DNA of 57,041 nucleotides from Candidatus Avimonas narfae (GTDB lineage Bacteria > Bacillota > Clostridia > Oscillospirales > Acutalibacteraceae). This document shows positions 8,154 to 17,036 of the stretch, piece by piece; positions within the stretch are counted from its first letter, which is position 1; every line of letters begins with the position of its first letter. The notes beneath the pieces are model-generated. The model searched no databases, was not told the origin of the DNA, and worked only from the letters and a program-made list of their open reading frames with translations. The position numbers were made by a program, and so were the translations under genes. Location: the NCBI GenBank assembly GCA_904395335.1, contig CAJFNR010000046.1:1-57041 (forward strand), given 5' to 3'.

Positions 8154-9263
8154 TTGTCCCCGTCCTCTCCCCTTTTTGATACCGGCCGGGTAGAACACCG
8201 CCGGGCATTTCTTATCAATCTTTTGTATTTTGCCGTAATCGCGGGAGCGCTGTTTCTGGCGGTCCGCACGTTGTTTGTGTGGATGTTGCCCTTTGTTTTC
8301 GCGCTTTTGGTGGCCCTCGCCCTGCAGCGGCCGGTCAAATGGCTCAACCACAAAACCCGGCTGAGCAAGAAGGTGTTTTCCGTCGCCTTTGTCGTGCTCA
8401 TCATCCTGATACTCGCCGGTCTGGTAGCCCTGATCGGTTGGCGCCTGGGGGAAAGCCTGGCGTCCTACTTTGGTAACGCGGAAAACATCCAGGTCATTCA
8501 GGACACGGTTACCTCCCTGGGGGACAAGCTGCAATCCGCCCTGGCCGGTCTGGCCAGCTCTCTGCCGCCAGAGGCGGAATCCAGCCTGGACTCCGCGGTA
8601 TCCAACCTGACCAGCAGCCTGATCGGCCTGCTGACCGACGGTTTCACCTCCGCCGCCAACTGGGCGGTGGGCTTCACCTCCCGGCTGCCGCAGATGCTGC
8701 TCAGCTTTATCGTGTGGGTGCTGGCCTCCATTTTCCTCACCATCGACTACGACCAGGTGCGCGCTTTTGCACTGCGGCAGCTCCCCAAACGCCTAGTCCC
8801 CCTGCTGCGCACCACCCGCGATCTGTGCCAGAATACTCTGTTCCGGCTGTTGAGGGCGTATCTGCTCTTGATGCTGATCACGTTTGTGGAGCTCTGCGTG
8901 GGGCTGGGGCTGCTGAGGGTGCCCTATTTTATCGGAGTCGCCGCCCTGATTGCTGTGGTGGATATTCTCCCTGTTCTGGGCACCGGCACCATACTTCTTC
9001 CCTGGGCTGTGATCTCGCTGATTACGGGGGATCTCTTCCGTTTTGTGGGACTGGCCCTTCTCTATGCCATCATCACCATCATCCGCAATATCCTGGAGCC
9101 GCGGATCGTCAGCCAGCAGATCGGCCTCCATCCTCTGGTGACCCTCTTTTTCATGTATCTGGGATTCCATCTGGCGGGACTGGCGGGGATGCTGCTGCTC
9201 CCGGCCGCGGTGATGGTGCTGGTTCAGTTGCAGAAGGGCGGCCACATCCATCTGTGGAAATAG
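8154..9263 (+). CDS. AI-2E family (YtvI-like) membrane permease
   Basis: A 369-residue polytopic protein. Two membrane segments lie near the N-terminus (about 20-60), one near 75-100, then a soluble-looking amphipathic stretch (about 105-180) and four to five further segments to the end. Conserved elements of the AI-2E exporter family are seen, including VDILPVLGTGTILLPWA and the C-terminal IVSQQIGLHPLVTLFFMYLG. In sporulating Firmicutes the closest members are YtvI-type sporulation membrane proteins; true substrate is unknown. The start is a TTG six bases after AAGGAGG; an upstream ATG in frame has no ribosome binding site. Confidence 0.85.
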   Translation: MSPSSPLFDTGRVEHRRAFLINLLYFAVIAGALFLAVRTLFVWMLPFVFALLVALALQRPVKWLNHKTRLSKKVFSVAFVVLIILILAGLVALIGWRLGESLASYFGNAENIQVIQDTVTSLGDKLQSALAGLASSLPPEAESSLDSAVSNLTSSLIGLLTDGFTSAANWAVGFTSRLPQMLLSFIVWVLASIFLTIDYDQVRAFALRQLPKRLVPLLRTTRDLCQNTLFRLLRAYLLLMLITFVELCVGLGLLRVPYFIGVAALIAVVDILPVLGTGTILLPWAVISLITGDLFRFVGLALLYAIITIIRNILEPRIVSQQIGLHPLVTLFFMYLGFHLAGLAGMLLLPAAVMVLVQLQKGGHIHLWK

Positions 9264-9298
9264 CCCTATTTCTAACAAAAGAAAGGCGTTGATTGTTC

Positions 9299-10615
9299 AT
9301 GGCCGATGTCCGACCCTTCCGTGCTCTGCGTTTTACCCCGAAGGCGGGGGAGCTTCGTGAGTTGACATGCCCTCCCTACGACATCATTGACGAATCCCAA
9401 CGGTTGTCCTATCTCAAGCGGAATCCGCACAATATCATCCGTCTGGAACTGCCCCGTGACGGGGCGGATCCATACGCCGAAGCGGGCCGCACCCTTCGGG
9501 AATGGGTGGAAACAGGCATCCTGCGCCGGGACGAGCAGCCGGCCTTCTATATCTATGAGATCGAATACAGCCTGGAGGGCCGCAGCGATATCAGCGGACT
9601 GGACGGCGGGCGGCGGACCATTGCGGGGCTTATCGGCCAGGTGAAGCTGGAGGAATTTTCCAAGGGCGTCGTGCTGCCCCACGAAGAAACGCTCTCCAAG
9701 GCCAAGGAAGACCGCCTGAATCTTATGAAGGCCACCGGCTGCAATTTCAGCGACGTCTATTCCCTTTATATGGACGACGGCGGAGAGAGCGAAGCCCTGG
9801 ACATTCTCTCCCTGATCCAGCAGGGCCAGCCGGAAGCGGAATTCACCGACGGCGAAGGGTTGATCCACCGGTTGTGGGCCGTCACCGATCCCTCCCTTAC
9901 CGATGCTATCCGCCAGCGCTTTGCGGATAAAAAGCTGTATATTGCCGACGGCCATCACCGCTATGAGACCGCCCTCAATTACCGCAACTGGTTGCGGGAA
10001 CAGGGACGGGCCACGGACAACGCCGACTATATCATGATGATGCTGGTGGAAATGAGCCATCCCGGCCTGACAGTTTTCCCCACCCACCGGCTGGTGCGCG
10101 GGCTGGAGGGCTTTGACCCGGAGGCCCTGCTGGACAAATGCGGGGACTGCTTTGATATCGTGCGCCGGGTAGCGGTGGATGCGCTGGACGAATCGCTGGA
10201 AAACGCCTACAACAGCGGGCGTCATGCTTTCGGCTTTTATACCGGCGGGGACACCTTTGCCCTCCTCACCCTGCGGGACAGCGATGCCGCCGAGCTGCTG
10301 ATCCGGCTGCTGCCGGACAAGTCCCCCGTATACCGGCAGCTGGACGTTACCATTCTCCACACTCTGGTTTTGGAACGGCTGCTGGGCATCGACAAGGCCA
10401 ATATGGCGGGACAGAAAAACCTGACCTACACCCGGAATCTGCGGGAAGCACTGGACGACGTGGCGGCCGGCGCCTATCAATGCAGCTTCCTGCTTAACCC
10501 CACCAGGGTTGCTGAGATCCGGGATGTGGCCGCAGCGGGGGAAAAAATGCCTCAAAAATCCACTTATTTTTATCCCAAGCTCATTACCGGCCTGACGATC
10601 AATCCTCTGGACTGA
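9299..10615 (+). CDS. DUF1015 family protein
   Basis: A 438-residue soluble protein of the conserved family DUF1015. Visible hallmarks are the N-terminal RPFRALRF, LTCPPYDII near residues 25-33, the QVKLEEF...VLPHEETLSKAKEDRLNLM block and the ADGHHRYETALNYRNW motif around residue 220. Function is not established; in many Clostridia members sit near serine biosynthesis genes, which are not present here. An in-frame TTG two codons upstream lies six bases from GAAAGG and could be the true start. A terminator follows at 10625. Confidence 0.85.
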   Translation: MADVRPFRALRFTPKAGELRELTCPPYDIIDESQRLSYLKRNPHNIIRLELPRDGADPYAEAGRTLREWVETGILRRDEQPAFYIYEIEYSLEGRSDISGLDGGRRTIAGLIGQVKLEEFSKGVVLPHEETLSKAKEDRLNLMKATGCNFSDVYSLYMDDGGESEALDILSLIQQGQPEAEFTDGEGLIHRLWAVTDPSLTDAIRQRFADKKLYIADGHHRYETALNYRNWLREQGRATDNADYIMMMLVEMSHPGLTVFPTHRLVRGLEGFDPEALLDKCGDCFDIVRRVAVDALDESLENAYNSGRHAFGFYTGGDTFALLTLRDSDAAELLIRLLPDKSPVYRQLDVTILHTLVLERLLGIDKANMAGQKNLTYTRNLREALDDVAAGAYQCSFLLNPTRVAEIRDVAAAGEKMPQKSTYFYPKLITGLTINPLD

Positions 10616-10624
10616 AAAAAACAG

Positions 10625-10658
10625 GCGCCGGTCCGTCTCAAGTGGACCGGCGCTTTTT
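10625..10658 (+). terminator. Intrinsic terminator after the DUF1015 gene
   Basis: GCGCCGGTCC at 10625-10634 pairs perfectly with 10644-10653 and is followed by TTTTTCT; an A run precedes it. Confidence 0.85.
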
Positions 10659-10827
10659 CTCGCCCCGGATTTCCCGGGAACGCCAAGAAAAAGCGGCATT
10701 TGGGGACCCGCAACTGTTGGTTGATAGAATTTTCTCCATTTGGTTGAGCGGTTTCAACCTCCGTTCCCTTCCGAAAGCGGTATCCGGCCCGTACAATGAA
10801 GGTGACACATCGAAAGGAGGGGTTCGC

Positions 10828-11319
10828 ATGAACGAATCCTTGGGAAAGCGTCTGGCGGATCTCCGCCGGGAAAAAAACTGGACACAGGACGTGGTGGCGG
10901 AACAGCTGGATGTCTCCCCGCAGGCGGTGTCCAAATGGGAAAACGACATATCCTGCCCGGATATTTTGCTGCTTCCCCGCATTGCCGACCTGTTCGGCAT
11001 CACCCTGGATGAGCTGTTTGGGCGAAAAGAGGCAGAAACCCGCCTGGTTCCCGAGGAGGAACGTCTGCCGGCGGACAAACTGCTGCTGAAAATCCGGGTC
11101 AATTCCTCCGACGGGGACAAGGTGAACATCAATCTGCCCATCCCGCTGGTAAAAGCGGCCCTGGAATTGGGGATGAAGCTGCCGCAGGTCTCCGGGAACG
11201 ACGCCCTTCAGAATATTGACTTCAATCAAATCCTTCTGATGGTGGACAATGGGCTTATCGGCAAGCTGGTAGAGGTGGAAAGCGCTGACGGCGATACGGT
11301 ATCGATTTTGGTGGAATAG
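10828..11319 (+). CDS. Xre-family regulator with a C-terminal beta domain
   Basis: A 163-residue protein. Residues about 5-62 form a Cro/CI HTH (DLRREKNWTQDVVAEQLDV, QAVSKWEND, LFGITLDELFG). From about residue 82 there is a separate small domain: KIRVNSSDGDKVNINLPIPLV at its start and LVEVESADGDTVSILVE at its end. AAAGGAGGGG precedes the ATG, discarding a longer upstream frame. The same C-terminal pattern recurs in the tiny protein encoded at 11594-11851, suggesting the two are functionally linked, possibly in envelope-stress or self-regulation; that is inference. Confidence 0.85.
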   Translation: MNESLGKRLADLRREKNWTQDVVAEQLDVSPQAVSKWENDISCPDILLLPRIADLFGITLDELFGRKEAETRLVPEEERLPADKLLLKIRVNSSDGDKVNINLPIPLVKAALELGMKLPQVSGNDALQNIDFNQILLMVDNGLIGKLVEVESADGDTVSILVE

Positions 11320-11354
11320 CAGACATATTGTTTTTTCCTTTATGGTATGCTGCT

Positions 11355-11407
11355 CCCATGGGCTTCTATATTTGATAGCCAGCTATGGGAAGTCCCTGGG
11401 CTGGAGC
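11355..11407 (+). repeat. Dispersed hairpin repeat, copy 1
   Basis: Contains CCCATGGGC at 11355-11363 and the core GGGAAGTCCCTGGGC at 11387-11401 followed by TGGAG. The core is identical to copies at 25289-25303 (minus strand) and 38310-38324. It occupies most of the 270-bp gap between the regulator and its small partner gene, where I see no other feature. Confidence 0.6.
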
Positions 11408-11593
11408 CGTCCCCATAATTCGGGGGAGTATCTGTTCCGCAGATAGCGATGAAAAAATCTCTGCGCCGTCGTTGTAAAAAAACGCTGCTGGTCCCATCCT
11501 CTCTCTCCGCAGGATCCCTCCCCGGCGGCCCTCTGCCGGCACAGTGAAATTCCAACACCGCAACCAATATTCAAAGCGGAAAGGCGGTACGCT

Positions 11594-11851
11594 ATGCGAA
11601 TTTATGTAAAGCAACCGGGGCACATGGCCATTCGGCTGGCCTTTCCCACCCGGCTGCTGCTCAACCAGTTGACCGCGAAAACCGTACTCAAAATTGTACA
11701 AAAAAACGCCGGGGAAACCTTTGCGTCACTGAGCGGACACGACGCCCGCCGTTTTGTCAAAGCCGTATACCGCTCCCGGCGCATGCTCAAGGGAATGCCG
11801 CTCGTTCTGGTGGAATCCGCCCAAGGCGAAACGGTGCGCATTTTCCTTTAG
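11594..11851 (+). CDS. Small conserved-type protein sharing a fold with the upstream regulator
   Basis: An 85-residue basic protein. It begins MRIYVKQPGHMAIRLAFPTRLLLN and ends LVLVESAQGETVRIFL, with a helical middle rich in Lys and Arg. The beginning and end align with the C-terminal domain of the Xre protein encoded just upstream (IRVNSSDGDKVNINLPIPL ... LVEVESADGDTVSILVE). GGAAAGGCGG lies about seven bases before the ATG. No membrane segment or catalytic motif is visible, and the function is unknown. Confidence 0.75.
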   Translation: MRIYVKQPGHMAIRLAFPTRLLLNQLTAKTVLKIVQKNAGETFASLSGHDARRFVKAVYRSRRMLKGMPLVLVESAQGETVRIFL

Positions 11852-11894
11852 GGTTTTCCTCGGCGTTAATCCCCTTATAATCATGCCCTTCCCC

Positions 11895-11935
11895 AAAGCC
11901 TTGCCGTGAATTCCCTCCGGCAGGGCTTTTTCTTT
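11895..11935 (+). terminator. Intrinsic terminator after the small protein
   Basis: AAAGCCTTGCCG pairs with CGGCAGGGCTTT (one G-T pair) and is followed by a T-rich tail. Confidence 0.8.
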
Positions 11936-12031
11936 TCAAAAACCTTTTCCCTGTCCTGCCGATATCCGTATATTGCGGCTTCTTTTACGGCAAACTATTA
12001 GAAACTTCTCCGGAAAGGAAGTCAGCTCACT

Positions 12032-13345
12032 ATGGTAAAAAAAGTCACCGTTGCGCCGCTTTGGACCGCGCTTTCGACTACGCCCGCTCAATACCCCTGG
12101 CTGGACCGGGATCTGACCTGCCAGGTGGCGGTGGTGGGGGGCGGAATGGCCGCGGCCATGTGCGCTCTCCGCTTTGCTGAAGCCGGAATCGACACCGCCC
12201 TGTTTAGCGCTTCGCCCATCGGCAGCGGCAGCACCGCCTCCGCCTCCGGCATCCTCAGTGTGGACGGCGAAGACAGCCTGTTCCGTCTGTCGGAAAGGAT
12301 CGGCGCAGACCGCGCCATGATGACCGCCCGGCTGATGCAGGAGGCGCTGGATCAGGTGGAAAAAATCGCCTCCGCCTCCCCGGACGGCTGCGGCTTCCGC
12401 CGCTCCGACTCCCTGCGCTTTACCGCCTCCGGGCGGGAAAAGGAAGCCATCCGGCGCGAATATGCCCTGCGTCTGCACAGCGGCCTCAATTCCGAGCTTA
12501 TCGGCCCCTCCGATGCCGGACGCTCCTTTACCTTTCCCATTGCCGCCGGCGTCTATTCCACCGGTATGGCTGCGCAGGTAGACCCTTACCGGCTGTGCCA
12601 CGCAGTGATTTCCCGTGCGGCGGCGGCCGGCGCCCATGTGTACGAAAACACCGGTGTGACCAGCCTGTCCCTCAACAGGGAAGAGGAAGCCCCTTCCGCA
12701 TCCACCCCTTCCCTGGCACTTACAACCACCACACACCGCCGGGTACAGGCGGAATATGTCATCATGGCCACCGGCACCGATACCCGCCACCTCTGCCGGG
12801 GAACCGCCCGCACCGACAAGGAGTGGGATGAGATACGCACCACGTATCTCATGGCCACCGAACCGGTAGAGGAGCTGGCGGGCTGGCGCGGTGCCTGCGT
12901 CATCCGTCGGGAGGAAGAACCCCGGCTTTATTTATCGGTGACCCCGGACCGCCGTCTGCTGATTGGCGGTCTGGACAGCCTGGTGGTGGACGAGCAAGGA
13001 CGGGTAGCCGGCCTGTGGGATCTGCCCCGCCACGAAGAACACCGCTGGGAGGAGCTGGAGGAGACCCTGCGGGATATGTTCCCGGCCATCCGGGACATCA
13101 CCCCCTCCTATGTTTTTGCCGCCCGGGATGCCCGGACCAAGGACGGCCTACCCGTGATCGGCCGGATGGCTCCGGAGTCCCGTCTTCCCGCCACCGAACA
13201 GGTGGCCTACGCCCTGTGCGGCGGGGATAACGGCATTTTACACGCCGAAATCGCGGGGCGCCTGCTCCTCGACCAGTACCAGGGGCGCGATAACCGGGAA
13301 CTGGGCCTGTTCTCTCCTGGCCGCGCCTGGCGTATCAAGCACTGA
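12032..13345 (+). CDS. FAD-dependent oxidoreductase (glycine/D-amino acid oxidase-like, DAO family)
   Basis: A 437-residue soluble flavoprotein. The FAD dinucleotide-binding motif VAVVGGGMAAAMCALRFAEAG begins near residue 33. A DAO-family substrate half follows, with YVIMATGTDTR near 245-255 and a C-terminal FAD-contact region DGLPVIGRM ... YALCGGDNGILHAEIAGRLLLD. Relatives act on amines or amino acids, but many are uncharacterised; unlike some homologues no C-terminal Rieske domain is present. It stands alone between two terminators, so context gives no substrate. Confidence 0.85.
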   Translation: MVKKVTVAPLWTALSTTPAQYPWLDRDLTCQVAVVGGGMAAAMCALRFAEAGIDTALFSASPIGSGSTASASGILSVDGEDSLFRLSERIGADRAMMTARLMQEALDQVEKIASASPDGCGFRRSDSLRFTASGREKEAIRREYALRLHSGLNSELIGPSDAGRSFTFPIAAGVYSTGMAAQVDPYRLCHAVISRAAAAGAHVYENTGVTSLSLNREEEAPSASTPSLALTTTTHRRVQAEYVIMATGTDTRHLCRGTARTDKEWDEIRTTYLMATEPVEELAGWRGACVIRREEEPRLYLSVTPDRRLLIGGLDSLVVDEQGRVAGLWDLPRHEEHRWEELEETLRDMFPAIRDITPSYVFAARDARTKDGLPVIGRMAPESRLPATEQVAYALCGGDNGILHAEIAGRLLLDQYQGRDNRELGLFSPGRAWRIKH

Positions 13346-13367
13346 CAAAAGCACACGGTGGAACGAG

Positions 13368-13405
13368 GAAAAATGCCGCCTGTATGAGCAGGCGGCATTT
13401 TTCTT
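13368..13405 (+). terminator. Intrinsic terminator after the FAD oxidoreductase
   Basis: Arms 13368-13381 and 13390-13403 are perfect over 14 bases with A and T runs on the outer sides, so it could act in both directions. Confidence 0.85.
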
Positions 13406-13410
13406 GATCC

Positions 13411-13435
13411 ATCCTCCAACCGGAGGTTGGAGGAT
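13411..13435. other. Second perfect hairpin
   Basis: ATCCTCCAACC and GGTTGGAGGAT (11 bp each) flank a three-base loop right after the terminator. It has no T run. It could be an operator for the downstream Xre gene or a transcript-end structure. Confidence 0.5.
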
Positions 13436-13532
13436 ACGGAAATCCCTCAAACGAATGGGTAATTGTTTTTTGGACAGCAGAACCGTAAAATAAGGTTGCA
13501 GCTGCAATGAATAGACATGTGGGGTGACTTCC

Positions 13533-14285
13533 ATGAAAATTCATGAACAAATCGCCTTTTACCGCAAACAAAAAGGGCTTACCCAGGAGGATCTGGCAAA
13601 AACCCTGGGCATTACCAACCAGGCAGTATCCAAATGGGAGTCGGCTCAGTGCTGCCCGGATATCCAGCTCCTGCCATCACTGGCCGCCATATTGGATATT
13701 TCCGTGGACGAGCTGTTGGGAAACGCACCTATACCGGCATCGGAAAGCGTCATCCCGGCGCTCCGCCGGAAGATTGAAGCGCTTCCCAAGGGCGAGGATT
13801 TTGATTTTACCTTCCGCACAGCAGCGCTGCTGCACGCTGTCATTCTATCGAAAGGCATGGCCGCGACGAACCCCGGATGGGATACGGACGGCGCCATCGA
13901 ACATGCCGGCAGGGCCGAATGGGGCTATTCCTGCTGTAATATCCCGGAGATCACCACCACCATGCGGCATGGGGCGGTATTCTACCTGCATCTGGCCAAT
14001 AACCAGATTCGGCGGATTGTATCGATCATCAAGCCGTTCACTGATGCCGAAAGCATGAAAACGGCAGCGGCTCTTTTCGGGTTGACCGTTCACTCGGAGG
14101 AGGCCTATGCCTCCATTGGTCTTATCAGCGAACGCTCCGGGCTGCCGGCGGATACGATCCGTCAATGCCTGACGGGCCCTCTGGCGCCCTTTATCCTGGA
14201 AAAGGACGGCGCCAAAAGCGCCTTCCGGTTTGACGGCATGTATATGAATATCCTTCCCGTTCTCTCATTGCTGGATTTTAAATAA
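13533..14285 (+). CDS. Xre-family regulator paired with a sigma factor
   Basis: A 250-residue protein. Residues about 1-60 are a Cro/CI HTH (KQKGLTQEDLAKTLGITNQAVSKWES, ILDISVDELLG). The remaining 190 residues have no domain I recognise; they include a histidine/aromatic-rich stretch (TMRHGAVFYLHLANNQIRRI) and a possible second helix-turn-helix near 195-215 (SIGLISERSGLPADTIRQCL). GGGGTG lies before the ATG; a GTG three codons earlier is less well placed. The sigma factor gene begins 74 bases downstream on the same strand, so the two are probably one unit. Confidence 0.8.
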   Translation: MKIHEQIAFYRKQKGLTQEDLAKTLGITNQAVSKWESAQCCPDIQLLPSLAAILDISVDELLGNAPIPASESVIPALRRKIEALPKGEDFDFTFRTAALLHAVILSKGMAATNPGWDTDGAIEHAGRAEWGYSCCNIPEITTTMRHGAVFYLHLANNQIRRIVSIIKPFTDAESMKTAAALFGLTVHSEEAYASIGLISERSGLPADTIRQCLTGPLAPFILEKDGAKSAFRFDGMYMNILPVLSLLDFK

Positions 14286-14359
14286 TTTTGCGGGAAAGCG
14301 CCAACCTTTTGGGGTTCGCGTGTCTATAGAGGTGAAGGCTTTCAAAGAGGTGCAGGCAA

Positions 14360-16024
14360 GTGAGAAGACAAGAGGCTGAGAACATCATAACGGAATTTCT
14401 GCCTCCCGTATTCGGTTTTGCCCTGAAACGGTGCAAAAGCGTACAGGATGCAGAGGACCTGTCACAGGAAATTGTGTTGAAGGCGTTCCGCTCCCTGCTT
14501 ATCAAGGATGACGTTGTGGATCCGGACCGGTTCATCTGGACCATTGCCCATCATGCACTCAGCAACTATTACCGGGATGCCGCCAAAAGCATGATCGGGA
14601 TTCCCCTTGATGAGGTGGAGGAGCGGATAGCGGATCCGCAGACGGAGATTGGCGCCGGCGACGATGCCGAAACGCTCCGTCGGCTTCAGAAGGAGCTTGC
14701 CTACCTATCCAAACTGCAGAGAAAAATCGTGACTGCCTACTATTTCGAAAACCGCAAGCAGGCCGATATTGCCCGTGAGCTGCGCCTCCCTGTCGGCACC
14801 GTCAAATGGCACCTGTTTGAAGCCAAAAAAGAATTGAAACGAGGGATGGACACGATGAGAACGGCAGGAGAACTCCAATACAACCCCATCCGATTCCACT
14901 CCTACGGGGTCAACGGCTGCATTGGCACGAAATCACCGGATGAATTTTTCCGTTCCGCACTGTCGCAAAACATCTGTTATTGTGTACGCGACACCGCCAA
15001 GACGGTGGGAGAGATCGCCGATGAACTGGGGGTCTCTCCGGTGTATGTGGAAAACGAGGTCGAATTCCTGGAGGAATACGGCTTCCTGCTGGCGCAGAAA
15101 AAGGCATATATCGCCAACTTCCTTATTAGCGAACCTACCGCGGAACTGCTGACCCTGCAGGACCGTATGTACAGACGCGCCGCCGGGCTGTTTGCCGACG
15201 ATTTGTATGAGGAGCTTACCCACAGCGGCATTCTCGAAGATCCGGGAATCCTCTGTCGACAGTGTGACGGCCCTGTCACACTGTCCGAATCCCCACGCGC
15301 CGACTGGAATTTCCTTTTGTGGACGCTGATCCCCTATATCGCCGCATGCTCCGGCGAAAAGCTGATGGACAGAAACATTTCCTTTGATGAGGTGGCCACC
15401 ATTCGCCCCGACGGCGGGCAGAACATTTTCCATGCGACGGTGGTACCGGACAGGTTGGTTCTGCCGGAGGACTACGTATACATGAAAAACTGGAGCGGTC
15501 CGATGTGGAATGGAAACGGTGAGCGGATTCTCTGGCAGATCGACAGCGAATGGTCCGACAGGGACGCTTCGAGAATTCTCCAGTATTCCGAGGATGCGAA
15601 ACGCGTACTCTCCCTTTATGCACGGGAGCAGGAAGGCCGCCTTACCCGGGAGGAATACACCTGGCTGGCAGAACGCGGCTATATAAAGACCAACGGGGAC
15701 TATGACGGCCAATTTCAGTCGGCATGGCAGATCGTCATACTCACAGACAAGAAAATCCAAACCAGGCTGCTTGCCATAGGAGAGCGAATCAAAGAATCCT
15801 ATAAAGAGACCTTCGACGCCCTTAAAGCCCCTTATGTCAAAGCCGTGCTGGCATCCGTTCCCGCACATTTGCGAAAGGTGAGGGCCTTTGAGCTGCAGTC
15901 CGTATTCTACTCCGACGGATGGTTCCTGGTTCACTGCATCGCTGCGCTTCTGCGCAGCGGCAAAATGAAAGAACCAACCCCGGGACAGAAAAAAGCCCTG
16001 ACAACCCTGATTGCCAATGCATAG
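14360..16024 (+). CDS. ECF-like sigma-70 factor with a large C-terminal extension
   Basis: A 554-residue protein starting at GTG after AGAGGTG. Sigma region 2 spans about 8-78 (VQDAEDLSQEIVLKAFRSL, RFIWTIAHHALSNYYRD) and region 4 about 110-162 (LSKLQRKIVTAYYFENRKQADIARELRLPVGTVKWHLFEAKK). ECF factors normally stop near residue 170-200. Here about 390 more residues follow, beginning with a winged-helix-like segment (about 212-245: KTVGEIADELGVSPVYVENEVEFLEEYGFL) and continuing into a globular region with no motif I can name. A sensory or self-inhibitory role is inferred by analogy with ECF factors carrying C-terminal extensions. Confidence 0.85.
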   Translation: MRRQEAENIITEFLPPVFGFALKRCKSVQDAEDLSQEIVLKAFRSLLIKDDVVDPDRFIWTIAHHALSNYYRDAAKSMIGIPLDEVEERIADPQTEIGAGDDAETLRRLQKELAYLSKLQRKIVTAYYFENRKQADIARELRLPVGTVKWHLFEAKKELKRGMDTMRTAGELQYNPIRFHSYGVNGCIGTKSPDEFFRSALSQNICYCVRDTAKTVGEIADELGVSPVYVENEVEFLEEYGFLLAQKKAYIANFLISEPTAELLTLQDRMYRRAAGLFADDLYEELTHSGILEDPGILCRQCDGPVTLSESPRADWNFLLWTLIPYIAACSGEKLMDRNISFDEVATIRPDGGQNIFHATVVPDRLVLPEDYVYMKNWSGPMWNGNGERILWQIDSEWSDRDASRILQYSEDAKRVLSLYAREQEGRLTREEYTWLAERGYIKTNGDYDGQFQSAWQIVILTDKKIQTRLLAIGERIKESYKETFDALKAPYVKAVLASVPAHLRKVRAFELQSVFYSDGWFLVHCIAALLRSGKMKEPTPGQKKALTTLIANA

Positions 16025-16068
16025 CAGAGATTCCCGTCCGATGACGAGTGGCCTCTTCCCATGAAGAG

Positions 16069-16117
16069 CAGAGTAAAAAAGAGAAGTCCGGAGTCCGGAC
16101 TTCTCTTTTTTACTCTG
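16069..16117. terminator. Bidirectional terminator, perfectly symmetric
   Basis: Two 24-base arms (16069-16092 and 16094-16117) are exact reverse complements about a single base. Symmetry extends past the A/T runs. It separates the convergent sigma factor and TepA-like genes. Confidence 0.9.
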
Positions 16118-16193
16118 TCGTGAACCCTTCTCCGGTTCCGGATTCCCTGGTACGCAGGGAAACACGGCATACGGAGGCCACTCTACCTTCCTT

Positions 16194-16958
16194 CTACGCT
16201 TCGATCATCTCATATAGAGCGCGGATGGCGTCGGAAAGGGAACCCAGGCTGTCAATCAACCCTTCCTGAACCGCGTTTTCGCCGTCTAGGACCGTCCCCA
16301 CATCCATGACCAGCTCATCTGTATTCATACACAGCTGGGTAAAGCGCTCCGGCTTCATGTGGGAGTTTCCGGTCACAAAACCCGTGATGCGTTCCTGCAT
16401 CCGTTCAAAATAGGAAAACGCCTGGGGCACTCCCAGCACCAACCCGTTCATCCGCACAGGGTGGATGGTCATGGTGGCGGTGGGCGCGATGAAGGACTTT
16501 TTGGCAGACACCGCCAAGGGTACGCCGATGGAATGGCCGCCGCCCAGGACCAGCGAAACGGTGGGCTTGCGCATCCCGGCGATAAGCTCCGCTAGCGCCA
16601 ACCCCGCCTCGATATCTCCTCCTACGGTGTTGAGCAGAATAAGCAGCCCCTCAATGTCCGGGCTCTCCTCCACCGCCACCAGCTGGGGGATGACATGCTC
16701 GTATTTGGTTGTCTTATTGGAGGGAGGGAGCAGATAATGCCCCTCGATCTGGCCAATAATGGTCAGGCAGTGGATCACATGGCGGCCGTTGTACGTGGTC
16801 ACCGATCCGGTTTCCACCATCTGCTTGAGCTGATCCTGCAACAAAGGCTCCGGCTGGCCGCCATCGGAGCCGTCCCCCGCTCCCTTTTCCGGTTCCCGGC
16901 CGGTATGGGGCTCCTCGATTTCCACGCCGTGGTCATCCTGTTCGCTGCGGTAGTTCAT
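16194..16958 (-). CDS. tepA: ClpP-like serine protease, TepA (YmfB) type
   Basis: A 254-residue ClpP/crotonase-fold protein. After a charged, Gly/Glu-rich N-terminal tail (about 1-40) the protease domain shows [22 protein letters not shown], the nucleophile loop [21 protein letters not shown] with Ser in GGHSIG, and the histidine segment [12 protein letters not shown]. These are the features of TepA, a ClpP-related protein of spore-forming Firmicutes tied to secretion and sporulation. The long N-terminal tail differs from canonical ClpP, and no ClpX partner is nearby. GGAAAGG nine bases before MNYRSEQ sets the start. Confidence 0.85.
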   Translation of the reverse strand: MNYRSEQDDHGVEIEEPHTGREPEKGAGDGSDGGQPEPLLQDQLKQMVETGSVTTYNGRHVIHCLTIIGQIEGHYLLPPSNKTTKYEHVIPQLVAVEESPDIEGLLILLNTVGGDIEAGLALAELIAGMRKPTVSLVLGGGHSIGVPLAVSAKKSFIAPTATMTIHPVRMNGLVLGVPQAFSYFERMQERITGFVTGNSHMKPERFTQLCMNTDELVMDVGTVLDGENAVQEGLIDSLGSLSDAIRALYEMIEA

Positions 16959-17036
16959 AACGTCCATCCTTTCCGGCAAATACGGTAATCTTTCGTAAAA
17001 TATTGTTGCCGGAAGAAAGGCGTTTATGCCGTCCCA

